DNA from: Chitinophagales bacterium
GTDB lineage: Bacteria > Bacteroidota > Bacteroidia > Chitinophagales > Chitinophagaceae
Assembly (NCBI GenBank): GCA_025353485.1
Contig: JANXQO010000172.1
Location: forward strand, 16,080-80,079
DNA: 64,000 bases
Reading direction: 5' to 3'
Of this stretch, positions 50,565-59,165 are shown one piece after another; positions within the stretch are counted from its first letter, which is position 1; every line of letters starts with the position of its first letter. A program made the translations under genes and the position numbers. The notes beneath the pieces are model-generated. The model saw only the letters and a list, made by a program, of their open reading frames with translations, was not told where the DNA came from and searched no databases.

Positions 50565-51971
50565 ATGCTAACCTCTATTGATAAAAATGAAGACAAGGTT
50601 CGCTGGGGCTACCTTACAGCCTTTATCCTTTTACTCGTTTCTTATATATTAACTTTTTACAGCTCTCAACAGTTATCAAACCAGCAGCAACGGCTGCATC
50701 ATACTACTGATGTTGTCAATACACTCGATATAATGTCATCTGAATTAATAAGTGCAGAATCAGCATTCAGAGGATATCTTGTATTAAAAGATGAAATGAT
50801 TTTAAATGATTATTATAAAGCCCCGCAACTTATTAATTCAACATTCTTAAAGCTTAAATCCCTGACTGCGGATAATGGTGAGCAACAAAAGCGACTTGAT
50901 ACTTTACAGTTATTGATAAGAAGTAAATTTAATGTATTGTCTTCAGGATTAAAGATCTTCAAAAACAATAATTTAATAGTTGCTGATACTATGATGAAAA
51001 TGGGGCATAACGGCAAACTAATAATGGATAGTATTAAAGCACTTACACTAAAATTGGAAAGCGAAGAAAATTATCTTGTAATAAAAAGATCGGACCGTGC
51101 AACCAATTTTTCAAATTTTATTAAAATTGTTAACATCGCCTCTTTTGTTATTGCAATTGTATTGGCATTTTATTCGATTACTATTTTTAATAAAGAGAAT
51201 AAAGCAAGACAGGCGTCCGATAAACAATCCGAACAACTCACTGAACAATTAGAGCTAAAAATAAATGAATTGAAAAAGCTGAACACAGAGTTACTTGAGC
51301 TGCGGAATATTGAAAAATTTGCAGCCACTGGCAGAATATCCAGAACTATTGCACACGAAGTAAGAAATCCGTTAACGAATATTAACCTGGCAACTGAACA
51401 TTTGCGATCAGAAATACAGCCTGCAGATGAAACAAATATTTTGTTTGATATGATAACGAGAAACAGCAACAGGATAAATGAATTAATAAATGATCTTTTA
51501 AATTCAACAAAGGCCACACAACTCAATTTTACCAAGGTTAATATTAATGAGATACTTGATCAGAGCCTGGGATTTGTGCAGGACCGCATTGACCTTAAAA
51601 AAATTAAAGTAATTAAAAATTATTCACTTGCTTTATGTACAGTACTTGTTGATATTGAAAAAATAAATATTGCATTCTTAAACATTATTTTAAATGCTGT
51701 TGAATCAATCGAATCGCAAAAAGGAATTATTATTATTACTACGGAAAACAAAAACAGCCGCTGTATAGTTACCATATCAGATAATGGAAAAGGAATAGAT
51801 AAAGAATCTTTAACCAAATTATTTGAGCCATACTTTACTACTAAACAAAAAGGTACGGGCTTAGGGTTAACCAATACACAGAATATTATATTAGGTCACC
51901 ATGCTGATATTTATGCAGAAAGTGAGGAAGGAAAGGGATCTTCTTTTATTATTTCATTTAGCAATGCCTAA
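50565..51971 (+). CDS. Sensor histidine kinase with CHASE3 domain
   Basis: A 468-residue kinase: TM1 (about 15-35), periplasmic CHASE3-type helical bundle (36-180, SSELISAESAFRGYLVLKDE), TM2 (185-205), coiled coil (215-250), then HisKA with phospho-acceptor in IAHEVRNPLTNINLATEHL (His about 263) and HATPase: N box FLNIILNAVESIE, G1 ISDNGKGIDKES, G2 TGLGLTNTQNII. The form is of the NtrB/AtoS class that feeds sigma-54 activators. The NtrC-type regulator at 55316 is the natural partner, with the receiver-only protein at 53813 as an alternative. Convergent overlap of 4 bases with the AI-2E gene. Confidence 0.93.
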   Translation: MLTSIDKNEDKVRWGYLTAFILLLVSYILTFYSSQQLSNQQQRLHHTTDVVNTLDIMSSELISAESAFRGYLVLKDEMILNDYYKAPQLINSTFLKLKSLTADNGEQQKRLDTLQLLIRSKFNVLSSGLKIFKNNNLIVADTMMKMGHNGKLIMDSIKALTLKLESEENYLVIKRSDRATNFSNFIKIVNIASFVIAIVLAFYSITIFNKENKARQASDKQSEQLTEQLELKINELKKLNTELLELRNIEKFAATGRISRTIAHEVRNPLTNINLATEHLRSEIQPADETNILFDMITRNSNRINELINDLLNSTKATQLNFTKVNINEILDQSLGFVQDRIDLKKIKVIKNYSLALCTVLVDIEKINIAFLNIILNAVESIESQKGIIIITTENKNSRCIVTISDNGKGIDKESLTKLFEPYFTTKQKGTGLGLTNTQNIILGHHADIYAESEEGKGSSFIISFSNA

Positions 51972-53110
51972 TTAGAAACCGGCGGCTTAACAGGCCTGGC
52001 AGTTTTTTTACCTTTTATTCCTTTTATCCTGTCATATAATCTTACCCTTTTTGTGCCTGTAGTATCATCACCAAAAAGTAATCCCCAAGGCTGCAATCCT
52101 TCTACCTGATCGCAAATTATTTTTGTCATTGCAACAGCAGGTATAGATAAAAATAAACCGGAAATACCTGTTAATGCTCCGCCTACTATCACTCCTAAAA
52201 TAGATATTAAAGCATTTATCCGTAAACGGGAAGCTATTATTTTAGGCATCAAAATATTTATATCAATTATATGAATACCATACATTATTATAACTACCCA
52301 AACTATATCACTCGTATTGTTTGACGTAGATAATGTAACCAGAACTGTAAAAAGCGTGGCAGTAAACATTCCTATGTAAGGAATAATATTTAACAGAGCT
52401 GCCAGCACTCCAAAAAACAATGCATATTTTATCCCCAGCATTACAAGCCCTATAGAATTACTGGCAGCTACTATTCCCATTTCTATCAGCAACCCTGTCA
52501 TGTAGCTGTTTATCATCAGCTTTGATTGTTTAATTACAAGCCCTACCCTGTCACTATGCTCCTTGCGAAAAACAGCATATAAAAATGTGCGGATATGATC
52601 TCTGTAATATAAAATTAGAAACGTGTAAATAGGCAATAATATAATCAGCATTAATGCCTGTGTAATAGAAAAAAATGTATCGCTGATATACTCTGAACCG
52701 GAGTCCTTTATTTTTTCTGCTGTTTGATTAAAGTATTGATTTTGCTCACGAAGAGAAATGTGGAGTTTTGTTTTTATCCATTTTTGTAAAGTGATCCAGT
52801 GATCATTAAGATGTTTTTTTAGAGAAGGGATATCATCAACAAAATTGGCAATTTGTGTAGATAAAAAATAAAATATTACACTAATAAAAATTATCGACAG
52901 CAACAATGAGATTGCAATAGACAGAACCCGTGGGATATTTCTCCTTTCTAAAAAATTAACAAGAGGTAACAGCAAAACAGCAAGTAACACAGCAAATGCA
53001 AAAGGGATCAGAATATCCTGTGCTACATAAATAAAATAGCCAATAAAAAATATCACCAAAAATTTAAAACCGATCTGTACGTATAGCGGAGATTTATTAG
53101 TGATTTGCAT
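51968..53110 (-). CDS. AI-2E family transporter (second copy)
   Basis: The frame is open from 53152, but the ATG at 53110 (MQITNKSPLYVQIGFKFLVI) puts the start next to the first helix and gives 380 residues. AI-2E/PerM topology and motifs: NFLERRNIPRVLSIAISLLL, SYMTGLLIEMGIVA, NIIPYIGMFTATLF, DINILMPKIIASRLRINALISILGVIVGGALTGISGLFLSIP. It has an extra basic tail (RLYDRIKGIKGKKTARPVK). The copy in the stress island suggests a role in osmotic or envelope adaptation; the substrate is unknown. Confidence 0.93.
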   Translation of the reverse strand: MQITNKSPLYVQIGFKFLVIFFIGYFIYVAQDILIPFAFAVLLAVLLLPLVNFLERRNIPRVLSIAISLLLSIIFISVIFYFLSTQIANFVDDIPSLKKHLNDHWITLQKWIKTKLHISLREQNQYFNQTAEKIKDSGSEYISDTFFSITQALMLIILLPIYTFLILYYRDHIRTFLYAVFRKEHSDRVGLVIKQSKLMINSYMTGLLIEMGIVAASNSIGLVMLGIKYALFFGVLAALLNIIPYIGMFTATLFTVLVTLSTSNNTSDIVWVVIIMYGIHIIDINILMPKIIASRLRINALISILGVIVGGALTGISGLFLSIPAVAMTKIICDQVEGLQPWGLLFGDDTTGTKRVRLYDRIKGIKGKKTARPVKPPVSN

Positions 53111-53186
53111 ATATATAAAAGTATTAACGAAATGGTGAGCCTTTAGCAACAAGCCCTGAACTATTTATTCAATTTATTTTTAACTA

Positions 53187-53218
53187 AAAAAACCCTCATC
53201 TGCTGATGAGGGTTTTTT
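53187..53218. terminator. Bidirectional terminator after csbD
   Basis: AAAAAACCCTCATC-TGCT-GATGAGGGTTTTTT: a 14-bp perfect stem including A/T flanks, with a T-run on both strands. It closes the minus-strand lmo0937-csbD operon. Confidence 0.9.
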
Positions 53219-53251
53219 GCCTTGATGTAAAAAGATAATTAATAAAACTAA

Positions 53252-53443
53252 TTATAAATTCTCAATCCATTTTATTACTTCATCTTTTGTTTTACCGATT
53301 TTCTTTTGCAATCTGCCAACCAGTTCATCATTCTTCCCTTCGTCATATTTTAAATCATCATCGGTTAAATCGCTATAGGCTTGTTTTATTTTGCCCTTTG
53401 TTTGGTTCCAATCACCTTTTAATTTTAATTTCCAGCTTTCCAT
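53252..53443 (-). CDS. csbD: CsbD-family stress protein
   Basis: A 63-residue hydrophilic helical protein: WKLKLKGDWNQTKGKIKQAYSDLTDDDLKYDEGKNDELVGRLQKKIGKTKDEVIKWI. This is the complete CsbD domain, known from general stress regulons (sigma-B in Bacillus, YjbJ in E. coli). The biochemical function is unknown. It follows the lmo0937-like gene after 44 bases on the same transcript. Confidence 0.95.
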   Translation of the reverse strand: MESWKLKLKGDWNQTKGKIKQAYSDLTDDDLKYDEGKNDELVGRLQKKIGKTKDEVIKWIENL

Positions 53444-53487
53444 AAAAATTTTATTTTTAGAAATGAAGAAATTATTGATTCTGATCT

Positions 53488-53640
53488 TTAGGCAGATCCT
53501 CTTATAACTTTTAATAAGATGGCAATGATGGCTATCACTAAAAGTATATGAATTAAATTACCACCAAACGGAGATACAAAAGCTCCGAATATCCAGATAA
53601 TTATAAGAATTACCGCGATCACATATAATAAGTTTCCCAT
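53488..53640 (-). CDS. lmo0937-family small membrane protein (DUF5670-like)
   Basis: A 50-residue protein starting at ATG 53640 and ending TAA at 53488-53490: two membrane helices (LLYVIAVILIIIWIFGAF and LIHILLVIAIIAILLKVI) joined by SPFGGN. This is the pattern of the lmo0937 family, often beside csbD. First gene of the operon, with the island motif about 47 bases upstream. Confidence 0.85.
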   Translation of the reverse strand: MGNLLYVIAVILIIIWIFGAFVSPFGGNLIHILLVIAIIAILLKVIRGSA

Positions 53641-53686
53641 GTTCTTAAAATTTTTAAGTGATTAAAAAAATTGATTTCATGTATGT

Positions 53687-53705
53687 ATATAAAATATTTT
53701 GCCAA
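53687..53705 (-). promoter_or_regulatory. Shared stress-island motif upstream of lmo0937-csbD
   Basis: On the minus strand TTGGCAAAATATTTTATA, an 18-base exact match to the site upstream of the YtxH operon, at the same distance from the start codon (about 46-47 bases). Confidence 0.6.
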
Positions 53706-53812
53706 AAATAAATCATTGCAATTTATCAATACATATAAGCAATATAATAGTTATGAAGAGAATACAAGTAGAAATTCGCGGGGAAATAAGTCTACAATAT
53801 GAGCAACGTTTA

Positions 53813-54199
53813 TCAGTTAATACCAGCCATTAAAAGATCAACGGTTTTATTTATTGCGGCCATAGTAAAAGGTTTTCCAATAAAAAAGTCGGCTCCGGCT
53901 TTCAGCGCTTTATTTTTATTTGTCAGGGTATCATCAGCAGTTATCATTACTATCCTTATTAGAGGATGACTGTTTTTTATTGCCCGTATAAAATCAACAC
54001 CATACCCATCCGGCAGGTGGTTATCTAAAAAGAGAATGGAGGGATGCTCTGTTGTAAGCAAATGTTGAGCTTCGTGTATACTGTTTACGTAAGCTGTTTG
54101 CAAATTTTTTTTCCTTAATATCCCTTTTAATAAAAAACAGATATCAATTTCGTCCTCTACAATAAGGGCTTCTATATCGTGATAAAGATGTTTTTCCAC
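53813..54199 (-). CDS. Receiver-only response regulator
   Basis: A 128-residue CheY-like domain with no output domain: acidic pair in ALIVEDEIDICF, phospho-acceptor Asp in ILFLDNHLPDG (about 56), Thr in VMITADD, Lys in FFIGKPFT. It would take phosphate from a kinase such as that at 50565 and act by protein contact, or serve as a phosphate sink. A sigma-54 promoter lies just upstream, so the NtrC-type activator of the island may drive it. Confidence 0.92.
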   Translation of the reverse strand: MEKHLYHDIEALIVEDEIDICFLLKGILRKKNLQTAYVNSIHEAQHLLTTEHPSILFLDNHLPDGYGVDFIRAIKNSHPLIRIVMITADDTLTNKNKALKAGADFFIGKPFTMAAINKTVDLLMAGIN

Positions 54200-54223
54200 A
54201 CTGTATACTTTTACACGAATTAT

Positions 54224-54239
54224 GGCAATTTATCTGCCA
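54224..54239 (-). promoter_or_regulatory. Sigma-54 promoter upstream of the receiver gene
   Basis: On the minus strand TGGCAGATAAATTGCC: TGGC at -24 and TTGC at -12 with the exact spacing of the consensus TGGCAC-N5-TTGC. The expected start of transcription is near 54213, 14 bases before the ATG. The same bases form an inverted repeat TGGCA-N7-TGCCA. Confidence 0.7.
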
Positions 54240-54351
54240 GTACCGGAGTATATAAATATTTATTTAAAAAAATTGATAGATCAAGTTTAAAATTTTTTAA
54301 AATATTAAATGTCATTAGGCTCATTGTAAAAATGTTATGTACTTTGTAGGT

Positions 54352-55287
54352 ATGAAGAAAAAGATAATAACGGTCTATCAGTATTTAAAGCAGGTTTTTA
54401 CTGAATTTGCAGAAGATAATATTTTAAAATACAGTGCCTCCCTGGCTTATTATACTGTTTTTTCCTTAGCGCCTGTACTTATAGTTATTATATCAATGTG
54501 TGGAGTATTATTTGGCAAAGAGGCAATACAGGGACAAATATACGGGCAGATAAAGGGCCTGGTAGGCAATGATGCCGCTGTTCAAATTCAGGAAACAATA
54601 AAAAATATTCATCTTACAGGGAATAATATTTTTGCTACAATAATAAGTATTGTGGTTTTACTTATTGGGGCAACAGGAATTTTTGGAGAAGTGCAGGATT
54701 CCTTAAACAAAATCTGGGGGTTACGAATTAAAACCCGAAAAACCTGGTGGAAACTTATCCTTACAAGGTTGCTTTCTTTTTCACTAATAATAAGTATTGG
54801 TTTTGTGATGATGGTATCACTTTTATTAAATGCCATTGTATCTGCTTTCGGTAATTTTTTAGCACGCTATTTTTCAGAGTTTAGTGTAATACTGGTTCAG
54901 ATAACTGACAGCGTATTAACTTTTCTTATTACTACATTTTTATTTTCCCTGATGTTTAAAGTGCTGCCTGATGCTAAAATAAAATGGAAAGATGTTTTAA
55001 TTGGCGGCCTTATTACTTCGGTTTTTTTTACATTGGGTAAATTGGGTATCGGATATTATTTAGGATCCAGCAATATTGCTACTGTATATGGAGCTGCCGG
55101 TTCTATAATGATTATTATGGTATGGGTTTATTACAGCGCTATAATTTTATATCTGGGAGCCGAATTTACCAAAGTGTATGCAAAAATGCATGGTGGCAAA
55201 ATTTACCCTAATGAGTATGCTATATGGATAAAAACTGAAGAAACACAGGTTCCAAATCCCGTTTTAAAAAACAAAGTTTTAGATTAA
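54352..55287 (+). CDS. YihY/BrkB-family membrane protein
   Basis: The frame is open from 54337; the ATG at 54352 (MKKKIITVYQYLKQVFTEFAE) is the usual start, giving 311 residues. Six helices and the family motifs DNILKYSASLAYYTVFSLAPVLIV, GATGIFGEVQDSLNKIWGL, PDAKIKWKDVLIGGLITSVFFTLGK and YGAAGSIMIIMVWVYYSAIILYLGAEFTKVYA. Members were once called ribonuclease BN; they are now considered envelope proteins of unknown, perhaps transport, function. It is 28 bases upstream of the sigma-54 activator and probably in one transcript with it. Confidence 0.95.
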   Translation: MKKKIITVYQYLKQVFTEFAEDNILKYSASLAYYTVFSLAPVLIVIISMCGVLFGKEAIQGQIYGQIKGLVGNDAAVQIQETIKNIHLTGNNIFATIISIVVLLIGATGIFGEVQDSLNKIWGLRIKTRKTWWKLILTRLLSFSLIISIGFVMMVSLLLNAIVSAFGNFLARYFSEFSVILVQITDSVLTFLITTFLFSLMFKVLPDAKIKWKDVLIGGLITSVFFTLGKLGIGYYLGSSNIATVYGAAGSIMIIMVWVYYSAIILYLGAEFTKVYAKMHGGKIYPNEYAIWIKTEETQVPNPVLKNKVLD

Positions 55288-55315
55288 CTTTGTTATCCTT
55301 AAACCAGCAACCTTT

Positions 55316-56734
55316 ATGAACAAAAGAATCCTCATTATTGATGACGATCTTGATATGTGCACATTGCTCAGCAAATTCCTGATTAAAAAGGGATATGATG
55401 CCGATGCAGCACACAGCGCTTCTAAAGGAATTGCCAAAGTTGCCGAAGGATTTTATGATATTGTTTTATGCGATTTCCGTCTTGGCGATAGAGATGGTAA
55501 AGATGTTTTGGTTAAGATAAAGGAATTACGACCCGAAACAATTGTAATAATTATTACCGGTTATTCAGATATAAAAACGGCTGTTGATGTTATTAAGCTT
55601 GGCGCCTTTGATTACATAACAAAACCTTTGGTGCCTGATGAAGTGATAAACGTTATCGAAAAAGCTTTGGCCAGCCCTGCTGATGACCATGTTACACCCT
55701 CAGTTAATACCCCGGAAACAAAAAATAAAAAGTCTTATGTAATATCTGCCAATAAAGAATTTTTGGTTGGTCAGGATGGAGAAACTGCACAGCTTTATAA
55801 GCTAATAGAAATTGTTGCCTCTACCAATTACAGTATTATTTTGTATGGTGAAAGCGGCACGGGTAAAGAAGTAATCGCCAAAACCATTCATGAATACAGC
55901 AACAGGAGGGATAAACCTTTTATTGCTATGGATTGCGGTACACTTTCTAAAGAGCTGGCCGGCAGTGAATTGTTTGGGCATGTTAAAGGTGCTTTTACAG
56001 GCGCTGTTGTGGACAAAGAAGGGCACTTTGAATTAGCTAATGGCGGCACTTTATTTTTAGATGAGGTAACCAATTTATCTTACGAAATTCAGGCGGCATT
56101 ATTACGGGTTATTCAGGAAAGAAAATTTAAAAGAGTAGGCGGTACAAAAGAAATGGATGTTGATATCCGTATTATTGTTGCATCTAATGAAAACCTGCAG
56201 GATGCTTACCGTAGAGGAAAATTCAGGGAAGATCTTTATCATCGCTTTAACGAGTTTTCTATAAATCTTCCTCCATTACGAAACCGCAAAGTTGATATAC
56301 CTTTATTTGCAGATTTTTTTCTTGATAAAACAAATAAAGAACTTAATAAAAACATTGAAGGCTACGAAGATGATGTACAGGAAATGTTTATAAACTATAA
56401 CTGGCCGGGTAATTTGCGTGAATTCAGGAATGTAGTAAGAAGAGCTGTTCTGTTAACACCATCGGGAAAAATAACTGCAAGGGTTTTACCATGGGAGATT
56501 ACTAATTCCTACAGCCATCCGCCCTCTTCTTCTCATAATACCGGCAATGATGCTGTAACAGAAAACTCAATCCCTAAAGATCTTGATTTAAAAGATGCTG
56601 CAGCCAAAGCCGAGTATGACACTATTATGAACGTTTTAAAGGATGTAAATTTTAATAAAACTAAAGCTGCCGAAATTCTTAAAATAGATAGAAAAACGTT
56701 ATACAATAAGATTAAGATCTACCAATCTCTATAA
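55316..56734 (+). CDS. NtrC-family sigma-54-dependent response regulator
   Basis: A 472-residue regulator. Receiver 1-118 (IDDDLDM, phospho-Asp in IVLCDFRLGDRDG about 52, Thr in IIITGYS, Lys in ITKPL). AAA+ domain about 160-385: Walker A GESGTGKE (about 178), the sigma-54 contact loop GAFTGA (about 225), Walker B GGTLFLDEV, arginine finger region FREDLYHRFNEFSI. C-terminal Fis-type helix-turn-helix 430-472 (NFNKTKAAEILKIDRKTLYNKI). It needs sigma-54 and phosphorylation to open promoters. The one clear sigma-54 promoter nearby is at 54224-54239. Confidence 0.96.
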   Translation: MNKRILIIDDDLDMCTLLSKFLIKKGYDADAAHSASKGIAKVAEGFYDIVLCDFRLGDRDGKDVLVKIKELRPETIVIIITGYSDIKTAVDVIKLGAFDYITKPLVPDEVINVIEKALASPADDHVTPSVNTPETKNKKSYVISANKEFLVGQDGETAQLYKLIEIVASTNYSIILYGESGTGKEVIAKTIHEYSNRRDKPFIAMDCGTLSKELAGSELFGHVKGAFTGAVVDKEGHFELANGGTLFLDEVTNLSYEIQAALLRVIQERKFKRVGGTKEMDVDIRIIVASNENLQDAYRRGKFREDLYHRFNEFSINLPPLRNRKVDIPLFADFFLDKTNKELNKNIEGYEDDVQEMFINYNWPGNLREFRNVVRRAVLLTPSGKITARVLPWEITNSYSHPPSSSHNTGNDAVTENSIPKDLDLKDAAAKAEYDTIMNVLKDVNFNKTKAAEILKIDRKTLYNKIKIYQSL

Positions 56735-56736
56735 CT

Positions 56737-56865
56737 TGTCTGAACCGATTTGGGGGAGATTTATTAGATTAATAATATTATCCTTTTGATTTTTGTATAC
56801 TCTTAATAGCTTTACAAATTTACTTTCATTTTAATCAACCTAATCTGCCCAAATCGTTGTGCAGA
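56737..56865. repeat. GTCTGAACC inverted-repeat element, copy 2
   Basis: Left arm GTCTGAACCGATTTGGG then GGAGATTTATTAGATTAA, right arm the imperfect reverse complement (TTAATCAACCTAATCTGCCC then AAATCGTTGTGCAG). Same family as 35839-35949, more diverged. It begins 2 bases after the regulator stop codon and is likely its terminator. Confidence 0.75.
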
Positions 56866-56910
56866 AAAAAGGTACAAATTTTGCCACTGGTATTGTTTAA
56901 CCATTTATCT

Positions 56911-56925
56911 CCCGATGCTATCGGG
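56911..56925. repeat. Palindrome CCCGATGCTATCGGG in a 5' leader
   Basis: Stem CCCGAT/ATCGGG with 3-base loop, 16 bases before the ATG at 56942. Same family as 13694, 46457 and 60599. In the mRNA this hairpin would lie next to the start codon. Confidence 0.7.
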
Positions 56926-56941
56926 ATTAAAATTTATTTAT

Positions 56942-57325
56942 ATGAGTGAAACAAAAACAGGTATAACAACAGAAACAATTGAAACAAAGCCTGGAGAAAT
57001 GACAACAGTAACTTCTGTACTTGAAAAATTAAGAATTAAAAAACATGATAAAGAGTTTAGGATGACTGCTGAAGGATTTACTGCAGGTAATGGAAAATAT
57101 TATAATCCTGAAGATCTGAAAATAATAAAAACGTATCGCTTTGAAGGCGAATCTGATCCATCCGATTCTTCTATTATTTATCTTATAGAAGCAAATGATG
57201 GCTTGATAGGCTACAGCATGGATGCTTATGGAGTTTACAGTGATCATGATGATGATGGTTATGATGATTTTATAAGAAAGATTAATGTTGAAGAAAGGGA
57301 TGACCAACAAATTTTTCAGGATTAA
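56942..57325 (+). CDS. Small conserved protein with YRFEGxSDP motif, function unknown
   Basis: The frame is open from 56915, but the ATG at 56942 (MSETKTGITTETIETKPGEM) fits better, giving 127 residues. The core KTYRFEGESDPSDSSIIYLIEANDGLIGYSMDAYGVYSD is typical of small Bacteroidota proteins commonly mislabelled phosphoribosylpyrophosphate synthetase; they lack every catalytic motif of that enzyme. The C-terminus is Asp-rich (DHDDDGYDDF). No function known. Confidence 0.8.
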   Translation: MSETKTGITTETIETKPGEMTTVTSVLEKLRIKKHDKEFRMTAEGFTAGNGKYYNPEDLKIIKTYRFEGESDPSDSSIIYLIEANDGLIGYSMDAYGVYSDHDDDGYDDFIRKINVEERDDQQIFQD

Positions 57326-57334
57326 TAACCAACC

Positions 57335-57367
57335 AAACCTTGAAGGTTTTTTAAACCTTCAAGGTTT
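57335..57367. terminator. Bidirectional terminator between convergent genes
   Basis: AAACCTTGAAGGTTT-TTT-AAACCTTCAAGGTTT: a perfect 15-bp stem with 3-base loop, serving the gene ending at 57325 and the acyl-CoA synthetase ending at 57370. Confidence 0.9.
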
Positions 57368-57369
57368 TC

Positions 57370-59142
57370 TCATGCATAAATTCTTGCTACAGCGTCGCGG
57401 TACTTTTCCATGATCACTTTTCTTTTCAAGCTCATCTTTGGGGTTAATTCACCAGTCTCAACACTCCATTCGTGTGGCAGTAATTCAAACTTTTTTATCT
57501 GCTCTACATGATTGAAGTATTTATTAAAACTTTCTACAAGGTTTTTATAAAATTCAATCACGGTATCATTTTTTATTACTTCCCCGTCAGATATAAAATC
57601 AATATTATTTGCCTTGCACCATTCCCTTAAATTAGAAAAGGAAGGAACTATTAATGCTCCCGCATATTTTTGTTCGGCGCCAATTACCATTACCGTTTCA
57701 ATGTATTTCGATTCTTTTAATTTGCTTTCTATTGGCAGCGGTGCAACATATTTTCCACCACTGGTTTTAAACATTTCTTTTTTCCTGTCTGTTATCTTCA
57801 AAAATTTATTATCAACCATCATCCCGATATCGCCTGTTTTAAACCAGCCATTTTCCATTACTTCATCAGTAAGTTTGGGATGTTTATAATAACCCATCAT
57901 TACATTGGAGCCTTTGCATAATATTTCGCCATCGCCAGCAATCTTAACTGATACCCCATCTATCAATGGCCCCACAGAACCAAACATCCTGTCCTTTTCA
58001 TCATACCTGTTCACACTTATCACAGGTGATGTTTCGGTTAATCCATACCCTTCCATAATAACAATTTTTGCAGCAGTAAAAATTCTTATCAGTCTTACCT
58101 GGCAGGCAGCTCCACCGGTTATTATTGCATTAATTTCACCACCTAATCCTTCTCTCCATTTTTTAAAAACAATTTTATCGGCAATGGATAATTTTATTTT
58201 ATACGCCAACCCCTGGTTTTTGTTTATTTCAAATTTTGTTGCCAGGTCATGTGCCCAATAAAATAATTTTCTTTTTATACCCGATAACTCACTTCCCTTT
58301 TGCATTATTTTATCATACACTTTTTCCAACAGGCGGGGCACTGTAGTAAACATGTGCGGTTTTACTTCTTTCACATTCTCTGCAATGGTATCCAGGTTTT
58401 CAGCATAATAAATTGAAATACCTTTAAACAAAAACAGGAAGCTTACCATCCGTTCTAAAATATGATTGAGGGGTAAAAAGCTCAGCGCTCTTGTACCCGG
58501 AGGAAAGCATGATAGGGTTGCCAGTACATTGGTTACAATATTTTTATGGGAAAGCATAACCCCTTTGGGCTTTCCGGTAGTACCGGATGTATAAATTATT
58601 GTTGCAAGATCTTCAGTAGTTATAGAGCTTGAAATAGATATTACCTGCGCCAAAAAATTCTCCTCTTTATTTAATAACTCATCCCAGTGTTTTACACCAG
58701 CTATCTTCTCAAAAGAAAATATTTCTTTTAAATGTGGAAGCCTGTGTTTAATACTTTGTACTTTTTCATAAAGAGCTTCATCATTCAAAAAAATAATTTT
58801 TACGTCAGCGTCCTGTAAAATAAATTCCAGTTCATTTACATTTATTGTGGGATAAATTGGTGTAAGCACTGCACCAATTTGTTGTACAGCCATATCAACC
58901 ATTAGCCATTCGGGCCTGTTTTTAGAAACGATGGCGATCTTATCCCGGCCCTCCGGCGATTTATCATTGCAATTGATGCCTGCCTTAAGCAGGCCTGCAC
59001 TAAGATGATTTACAATATCAGCAACTTGCTGTGTACTGTATTTTCTCCAGGCTCCATTTTCTTTACCCGCAATCATATCCTCTAACGGCGAATTTTGCAG
59101 TTGATTTTCTATGCAATCGAACAATCGTTTTGGCTCTGTCAT
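57370..59142 (-). CDS. Long-chain fatty acid-CoA ligase (AMP-dependent)
   Basis: A 590-residue AMP-forming synthetase: TIIYTSGTTGKPKGVMLSHKN (P-loop), YAENLDTIAENVKEVKPHMFTTVPRLLEKVY typical of FadD15/long-chain types, EGYGLTETSPVISVN (A5), GWFKTGDIGMMVDNKFLKITDRKKEMFKTSGGKYV (A7-A8) and a C-terminal LTPKMSLKRKVI. It activates fatty acids for beta-oxidation or lipid synthesis. The segment CNDKSPEGR before DKIAIVSKNRPEW seems longer than in relatives and is encoded by GC-rich inverted repeats. Lys in MSLKRK is the adenylation-domain C-terminal lysine. Confidence 0.93.
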   Translation of the reverse strand: MTEPKRLFDCIENQLQNSPLEDMIAGKENGAWRKYSTQQVADIVNHLSAGLLKAGINCNDKSPEGRDKIAIVSKNRPEWLMVDMAVQQIGAVLTPIYPTINVNELEFILQDADVKIIFLNDEALYEKVQSIKHRLPHLKEIFSFEKIAGVKHWDELLNKEENFLAQVISISSSITTEDLATIIYTSGTTGKPKGVMLSHKNIVTNVLATLSCFPPGTRALSFLPLNHILERMVSFLFLFKGISIYYAENLDTIAENVKEVKPHMFTTVPRLLEKVYDKIMQKGSELSGIKRKLFYWAHDLATKFEINKNQGLAYKIKLSIADKIVFKKWREGLGGEINAIITGGAACQVRLIRIFTAAKIVIMEGYGLTETSPVISVNRYDEKDRMFGSVGPLIDGVSVKIAGDGEILCKGSNVMMGYYKHPKLTDEVMENGWFKTGDIGMMVDNKFLKITDRKKEMFKTSGGKYVAPLPIESKLKESKYIETVMVIGAEQKYAGALIVPSFSNLREWCKANNIDFISDGEVIKNDTVIEFYKNLVESFNKYFNHVEQIKKFELLPHEWSVETGELTPKMSLKRKVIMEKYRDAVARIYA

Positions 59143-59165
59143 TTTAAAAAAAATTAATAAAAGTA

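Noticed and set aside
56942..57325. Phosphoribosylpyrophosphate synthetase
   Set aside because: The usual database label for this small family, but no PRPP-synthetase motif is present and the length is far too short.
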